Shown: one piece after another, positions 6,301 through 9,031 of the stretch
Layout: the number at the start of each line of letters is the position of its first letter
How positions within the stretch are numbered: position 1 is the first letter of the stretch
DNA from: an uncultured Bacilli bacterium
GTDB lineage: Bacteria; Bacillota_I; Bacilli_A; RF39; UBA660
Assembly: GCA_934177545.1 (NCBI GenBank)
Contig: CAKPPI010000036.1
Location: 1 to 9,031 of the forward strand
Reading direction: 5' to 3'
Length of the DNA stretch: 9,031 nucleotides
The notes under the pieces: generated by a model
Databases searched by the model: none
Seen by the model: only the letters and a program-made list of their open reading frames with translations
What the model was told of the DNA's origin: nothing
Position numbers and translations under genes: made by a program

Positions 6301-7922
6301 AAGATTGTAAGTATTCAGAGTTTATGGATGAGGCTGGTGAACCTTACGGAAAAGAGTACTCATCAGGTTATGACTTACCAGATAAGATTTGTCCTAAATG
6401 TGGGGGAAAACTATCTAAAGAAGGACAAGATATGCCATTTGCAACCTTCTTAGGATTTAATGCTGATAAAGTACCAGATATTGACCTTAACTTCTCTGGT
6501 GAATATCAGTGGAAAGCTCATGAATATACAAAAGTATTATTCGGAGTTGATAATGTTTACCGTGCTGGTACTATTGGAACAGTAGCTGAGAAAACTGCTT
6601 TCGGTTATGTAAAAGGTTACTTAGAAGAACATGGAATTGAAGGGAAAAGAAACGTAGAAATAGAGCGACTTGCTATTGGGTGTACCGGTATTAAAAGAAC
6701 AACTGGTCAGCATCCTGGAGGTATAGTTGTTATTCCTGGTTATATGGATGTATTTGACTTTACTCCCTTCCAGTATCCCGCTGATGATAACACATCTCTT
6801 TGGCGAACTACTCACTTTGATTACCATGCCATTGACCAAGATGTCTTAAAACTGGATATTCTCGGTCACGATGATCCAACTGTTCTTAGAATGCTTCAAG
6901 ACTTATCAGGTCTTGATATAACCACTTTACCAATGGATGATAAAAGAATATTTTCCCTTCTTTCTAGTACTAAAGAACTAGGTGTTACAGAAGAAGATAT
7001 ACTTTGTCCAACGGGAACTCTAGGCCTTCCTGAACTTGGTACTAACTTTGTTATTCAAATGTTAGTAGAAACTAAACCAAGTACCTTTGGGGAACTTGTT
7101 AAAATCTCTGGTTTATCACATGGTACTGATGTTTGGGCAGGAAATGCTAGTGAGTTAATTAAAAATAATGTGGTACCATTTAAAGAGGTTATCGGATGTC
7201 GTGATGATATCATGGTTAACTTAATGAACTGGGGAATGGAACCTAAACTTGCCTTTAAGATAATGGAGTTTGTTCGTAAAGGTAAAGCTTCAAAAGACCC
7301 AGAGACTTGGCAAGAATATGCCACTAAGATGAAAAATGCAAAGATTCCCGATTGGTATATTGAATCATGTCATAAGATAAAGTACATGTTCCCGAAAGCT
7401 CATGCCTGTGCTTATGTAATGAGTGCTATTAGAATTGCTTGGTTTAAACTTTACCATCCTTTATGGTATTATGCTGCATACTTCTCAATTAGAGAAGATG
7501 ACTTTGATATAGAAGCGATGATCAAAGGTTATAACTCTATAAGAGCAAGGTATGAAGATTTACTAGCAAAAGGATATGAAGCTACTAATAAAGAGACTAA
7601 TATTATTGGAAGTTTACATGTTGCTATGGAAGCTACCGCTAGAGGTATTAAGTTTGCACCTATCTCAATCGAGAAAAGTGATGCTAATCGTTTTGTCCTT
7701 GATGATGAACATGAAAATACTTTAATACCACCATTTTCTACAATTGATGGACTAGGTGCAGCTGTTGCAACTACTATCGTTGAAGAAAGACAAAAACAAC
7801 CATTCTTAAGTAAAGAAGACTTACAAAGAAGAGGAAAGGTTTCTAAGACTTTAATTGATAAGATGGTTAGTATGGGAATAATTGATCAGTTACCAGACTC
7901 TAATCAGTTAAGTTTATTTTAG
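3321..7922 (+). CDS. polC: DNA polymerase III alpha subunit, PolC type (Gram-positive replicative polymerase with proofreading exonuclease)
   Basis: The main leading-strand replicase of low-GC Gram-positives, extending DNA 5'-3' with built-in 3'-5' proofreading. Order: N-terminal domain (about 1-150); K/E-rich linker (150-200); OB fold (about 215-315); PHP domain with HAH 328-330, D337, TDH 360-362 and DVHH 736-739; inside it a DnaQ-type exonuclease (about 418-590) with D423, E425, D509, H565 and D570. The polymerase core follows, with GSRGSVGSSF, a zinc site C991/C996/C1024/C1027, catalytic D1053 and D1055 in PDIDLNFSGEYQ, the likely third acid D1179 in KLDILGH, and FPKAHACAYV near 1357. A helix-hairpin-helix region (from 1477) leads to a C-terminal QLSLF that fits the beta-clamp motif. 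All catalytic residues are present. At 1533 aa it is longer than B. subtilis PolC (1437), mostly through about 70 extra residues at 864-934. The ribosome binding site GGAGGA (3307-3312) is 8 bases before ATG. Gene 2 of 3 in its operon. Confidence 0.98.
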   Translation: MQKEISILLDKMGIDYTNSSFFDSLKLERLVVDKESGNWNFYLLSDKLPDIDSYLELEKNKDKIASNIYYNITNLDNNILLSYYKPLLELAKEEGLISITEPYLSNLILDKDKLLLVASNIIEEKRLVRIKDIISPYYQRLGYKEEIEIVVRENESIKEEIDRELKEIKVEPVKEEKKEEKKEFKNFTPGPRPRRSKKRDEGCILGLDIKQMPIKINMIQGEDNNVIVEGNVFGVDYFESSKSEFRIITLKITDYTDSILCKVFCNEQEEYERLCKELKVGRDLLISGYVKEDSFAKELVLNARDIMPITKHKEEIKDLSERKRVELHAHTKMSQMDGVVDELDLVKQAIKWGHKGIAITDHNGAQAFPHVYNFVRDYNKGKEEDEKFKAIYGTELVMVDDSVDIVVRPNNDVLLDDTYVVFDFETTGFNAGGADSIIEIGAVKMKDGVIIEKYDELINPGRPLPQKIVDVTNITDMMLEGKRCEEEAVKDFINWFGDLPMVAHNAKFDVSFLEMAYEKYNLGEFKNPVIDTLELSRTLDNNYARHSLSALVKRYNVPWDEEAHHRGDYDAEGTALVFYKMLEKLNNRNIETMEQLANMVDQSEMYKYGTLNHINILTLTKKGLKNLFKIISYANTTYLYKTPRVPRSIVEKYREDLLIGSGCYESEVFRQAKSKSEEELSNIIRFYDYVEVQPPECYRHLIDTNDFGTEVELIAHLEKIIRTTIEAGKLIVATGDVHHLTREDKIYREIIVNQKVPGGGRHPLARGGIKEIPSNHFRTTDEMLNDFSFLDEETRNLIVIDNPNKILSMVSEIEVIIETGGIPFSPKIDKSVETVTDLVFTRASDWYGDPLPYNIEERISKELYGDGIFEAITDEIERDNVKEEDKTRETFKRLHDTLLKGFDSVKEKIRENLKIKNPEMSSEEIEKTLPKKLGGVIGGGFDVIYLIAQKLVKHSNDDGYIVGSRGSVGSSFVATMMGITEVNALPAHYLCRNKDCKYSEFMDEAGEPYGKEYSSGYDLPDKICPKCGGKLSKEGQDMPFATFLGFNADKVPDIDLNFSGEYQWKAHEYTKVLFGVDNVYRAGTIGTVAEKTAFGYVKGYLEEHGIEGKRNVEIERLAIGCTGIKRTTGQHPGGIVVIPGYMDVFDFTPFQYPADDNTSLWRTTHFDYHAIDQDVLKLDILGHDDPTVLRMLQDLSGLDITTLPMDDKRIFSLLSSTKELGVTEEDILCPTGTLGLPELGTNFVIQMLVETKPSTFGELVKISGLSHGTDVWAGNASELIKNNVVPFKEVIGCRDDIMVNLMNWGMEPKLAFKIMEFVRKGKASKDPETWQEYATKMKNAKIPDWYIESCHKIKYMFPKAHACAYVMSAIRIAWFKLYHPLWYYAAYFSIREDDFDIEAMIKGYNSIRARYEDLLAKGYEATNKETNIIGSLHVAMEATARGIKFAPISIEKSDANRFVLDDEHENTLIPPFSTIDGLGAAVATTIVEERQKQPFLSKEDLQRRGKVSKTLIDKMVSMGIIDQLPDSNQLSLF

Positions 7923-7930
7923 GAGAAATT

Positions 7931-8830
7931 ATGGAAAAAGATACATTAAATAAAATATTACTAGCTATAATGGATGTTTATAATGAAGATATTACTAATG
8001 ATAAAAAGCATGAAGTATTAAGTAAGTTATGGACCGATTATTATAAACTAAGTGAAAAGTATAATATCAAATTAGACTTTGCTTATCAACTATATCTAAT
8101 CGGTGAAAGTGAAAGCTATATAATTAAAGAAGAACCTAAAAGATTTATAATAGATGAAAATGGGTTAGATGCTGCTATTGATAGTTTTCAAAATGGTAAT
8201 GATTTAACTGATGAAGAGATAGAGATACTTTTACAAGCCAGTATAATGAATGCAAGACGTGGTTTTGAAACACTTGGTATTGATATTAAGAATAACTCTT
8301 TAAATGGTTTTTGTGAGTTAGGACAAGCCCTTTCTTTAATGCCACTTGAAAATATCGGTTTAGAAGTAACTAAGAATAGTGCTACTGGAAGTTTTGATTA
8401 TCCGTTTAATCATGCTTTTGGAACAGTAACTTTCCCATATAATGGTGCTACTAAAACTTATTTAATAGATACTACTTATCGTCAATTCTTTACTACTAAT
8501 AGATGTAATCTAGGAAGATACTATCAGGAAGAAGAAAACACTGGACTTAAAGTAGCACCAGATCCTGGTTACTTTGTAGAAGATAAAGATTTTGCTAGAA
8601 GATTAATGCGTAATGGTTATATAGAATTAACCGAAGAGACGGCTACTAAATATGGCAAAGCCTTTAAAATGGCTAGTATTCCTCTAAAAGATATTGATAA
8701 GACTAATGATAGTAATATTAATTATTATCAAAGAATATTAAATGATAGAGAAGACTATAAGATAAGCACTAATGAACTTGAAGGATTAAATGTAATATTT
8801 AAAGACAAAACGAATATAAATAAAATATAA
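7931..8830 (+). CDS. Uncharacterised 299-aa protein with a papain/transglutaminase-like Cys-His-Asp arrangement
   Basis: No named family is recognised. The N-terminal half (1-120) is helical and charged. The second half has NGFCELGQALSLMPL (C128), FNHAFGTVTF (H161) and TYLIDTTYRQFF (D180). This order, with C at the start of a helix, H opening a strand and D before T-T-x-x-Q-F, is that of transglutaminase-like and other papain-fold enzymes (cysteine proteases, transglutaminases, acyltransferases). That assignment is inference from motif spacing, and the substrate is unknown. There is no signal peptide or membrane helix, so it should be cytoplasmic. Its ribosome binding site AGGAG (7921-7925) overlaps the polC stop codon and lies 5 bases before ATG, so translation is probably coupled to polC. 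A terminator starts at the stop codon, making it the last gene of the operon. The tie to replication is positional only. Confidence 0.88.
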   Translation: MEKDTLNKILLAIMDVYNEDITNDKKHEVLSKLWTDYYKLSEKYNIKLDFAYQLYLIGESESYIIKEEPKRFIIDENGLDAAIDSFQNGNDLTDEEIEILLQASIMNARRGFETLGIDIKNNSLNGFCELGQALSLMPLENIGLEVTKNSATGSFDYPFNHAFGTVTFPYNGATKTYLIDTTYRQFFTTNRCNLGRYYQEEENTGLKVAPDPGYFVEDKDFARRLMRNGYIELTEETATKYGKAFKMASIPLKDIDKTNDSNINYYQRILNDREDYKISTNELEGLNVIFKDKTNINKI

Positions 8831-8857
8831 GATTAGCTGAGCTAGCTGATCTTTTTT
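8829..8857 (+). terminator. Intrinsic terminator of the polC operon
   Basis: AAGATTAGCT (8829-8838) pairs with AGCTGATCTT (8844-8853), ten pairs with one U-G wobble and a 5-base loop, and T residues continue to 8857. The left arm begins within the stop codon of the preceding gene. Confidence 0.87.
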
Positions 8858-8891
8858 ATATATAAGGAAAGTGCGTTTAAATTATTGCTGA

Positions 8892-9031
8892 AAGAAAAGT
8901 GGGTTCATTAAAACTAAGCCCACCACGAAAAGATTAAAGCAAAACTTCAATAATAGGCTATGGCAAAAGATAAGAAATGCTAGAAAACATTTAATTCACG
9001 ATATAACAAATAAATTAATAAAAGAAAATGA
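8892..9031 (+). pseudogene. tnpB: Fragment of an IS200/IS605-type TnpB (OrfB) protein, cut by the window edge
   Basis: Reading from 8892 gives 46 open codons to the end of the window. The second part (LKQNFNNRLWQK, then IRNARKHLIHDITNKLIKEN) resembles the segment of TnpB/OrfB proteins just after the first RuvC aspartate, where relatives read like KIANQRKDFLHKLSTKLVKEN. TnpB is the RNA-guided nuclease of IS200/IS605-family elements. The upstream parts of the protein (N-terminal domain and the first RuvC motif) are missing. A TGA at 8889-8891 closes the frame on the left, and no good start or ribosome binding site exists. The piece begins only about 35 bases after the polC-operon terminator. 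It is probably the remains of an element truncated at its 5' side, with the rest beyond the window. An intact nuclease is excluded on this side; the family call rests on one short stretch compared from memory. Confidence 0.55.

Noticed and set aside
6268..6453. 61-codon forward frame inside polC
   Set aside because: It lies entirely within a conserved, correctly coded part of polC (zinc site) in another frame, has no ribosome binding site and an unlikely composition.
6621..6839. 72-codon minus-strand frame
   Set aside because: It is antisense to the most conserved polymerase region of polC, and no promoter or ribosome binding site is seen.
7055..7324. 89-codon minus-strand frame
   Set aside because: It is antisense to polC core sequence. 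The open frame is explained by codon bias on the coding strand.
8871..8891. UGA read as tryptophan (Mycoplasma code), which would extend the TnpB-like frame to a GTG at 8871
   Set aside because: All complete genes use TGG for Trp and contain no in-frame TGA, so code reassignment is not supported.
8899..8923. GTGGG/CCCAC inverted repeat near the right edge
   Set aside because: Only five solid pairs and no T tract, within the TnpB-like frame. Too weak to call a terminator or element end.
8960..8983. Short frame MAKDKKC
   Set aside because: Seven codons, no ribosome binding site, overlapping the better-supported TnpB-like frame.

Overview
The window comes from a low-GC Gram-positive bacterium (Bacillota; by eye roughly 30 % GC, not counted). 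The evidence is a PolC-type replicative polymerase, AGGAGG-type ribosome binding sites, A/T-ending codons and intrinsic terminators with T tracts. Tryptophan is TGG throughout and the long frames contain no TGA, so the standard code is used and not the Mycoplasma code. The style, with short intergenic gaps and many K/E/N-rich uncharacterised proteins, fits an uncultured gut-type Bacilli lineage. That placement is an inference and the sequence does not prove it.

Layout: bases 1-146 hold the probable last codons of an upstream gene, its terminator and a promoter. rluB (150-875) follows with its own terminator. Bases 876-1261 have no conventional gene. They hold a perfect 47-bp palindrome (961-1007) and a probable small structured RNA with a possible 11-codon peptide, ending in its own terminator (about 1103-1222). 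A single-cluster ferredoxin lies on the minus strand (1262-1453), with a good promoter and a terminator that overlaps its stop codon. From a divergent promoter, a K/E-rich tail-anchored membrane protein of unknown function is read rightward (1569-2369).

Bases 2465-8830 form one compact unit: an unrecognised 279-aa protein, polC (1533 aa), and a 299-aa protein whose Cys, His and Asp residues are laid out as in papain-fold/transglutaminase-like enzymes. The gaps are 16 and 8 bp, the ribosome binding site of the third gene overlaps the polC stop codon, and a strong terminator closes the unit. The last about 140 bases read as a piece of an IS200/IS605-type TnpB (OrfB) protein with no visible start, so a decayed or truncated mobile element borders the operon.

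Functionally this is core information processing (23S rRNA pseudouridylation, leading-strand replication) and electron transfer, mixed with three proteins I do not recognise by family. No defence system, CRISPR array, prophage or biosynthetic cluster is visible. The points most worth a second look are the small RNA/peptide locus at 1103-1222, the perfect palindrome at 961-1007, a PolC-specific insertion of about 70 residues, and the two unknown partners of polC.
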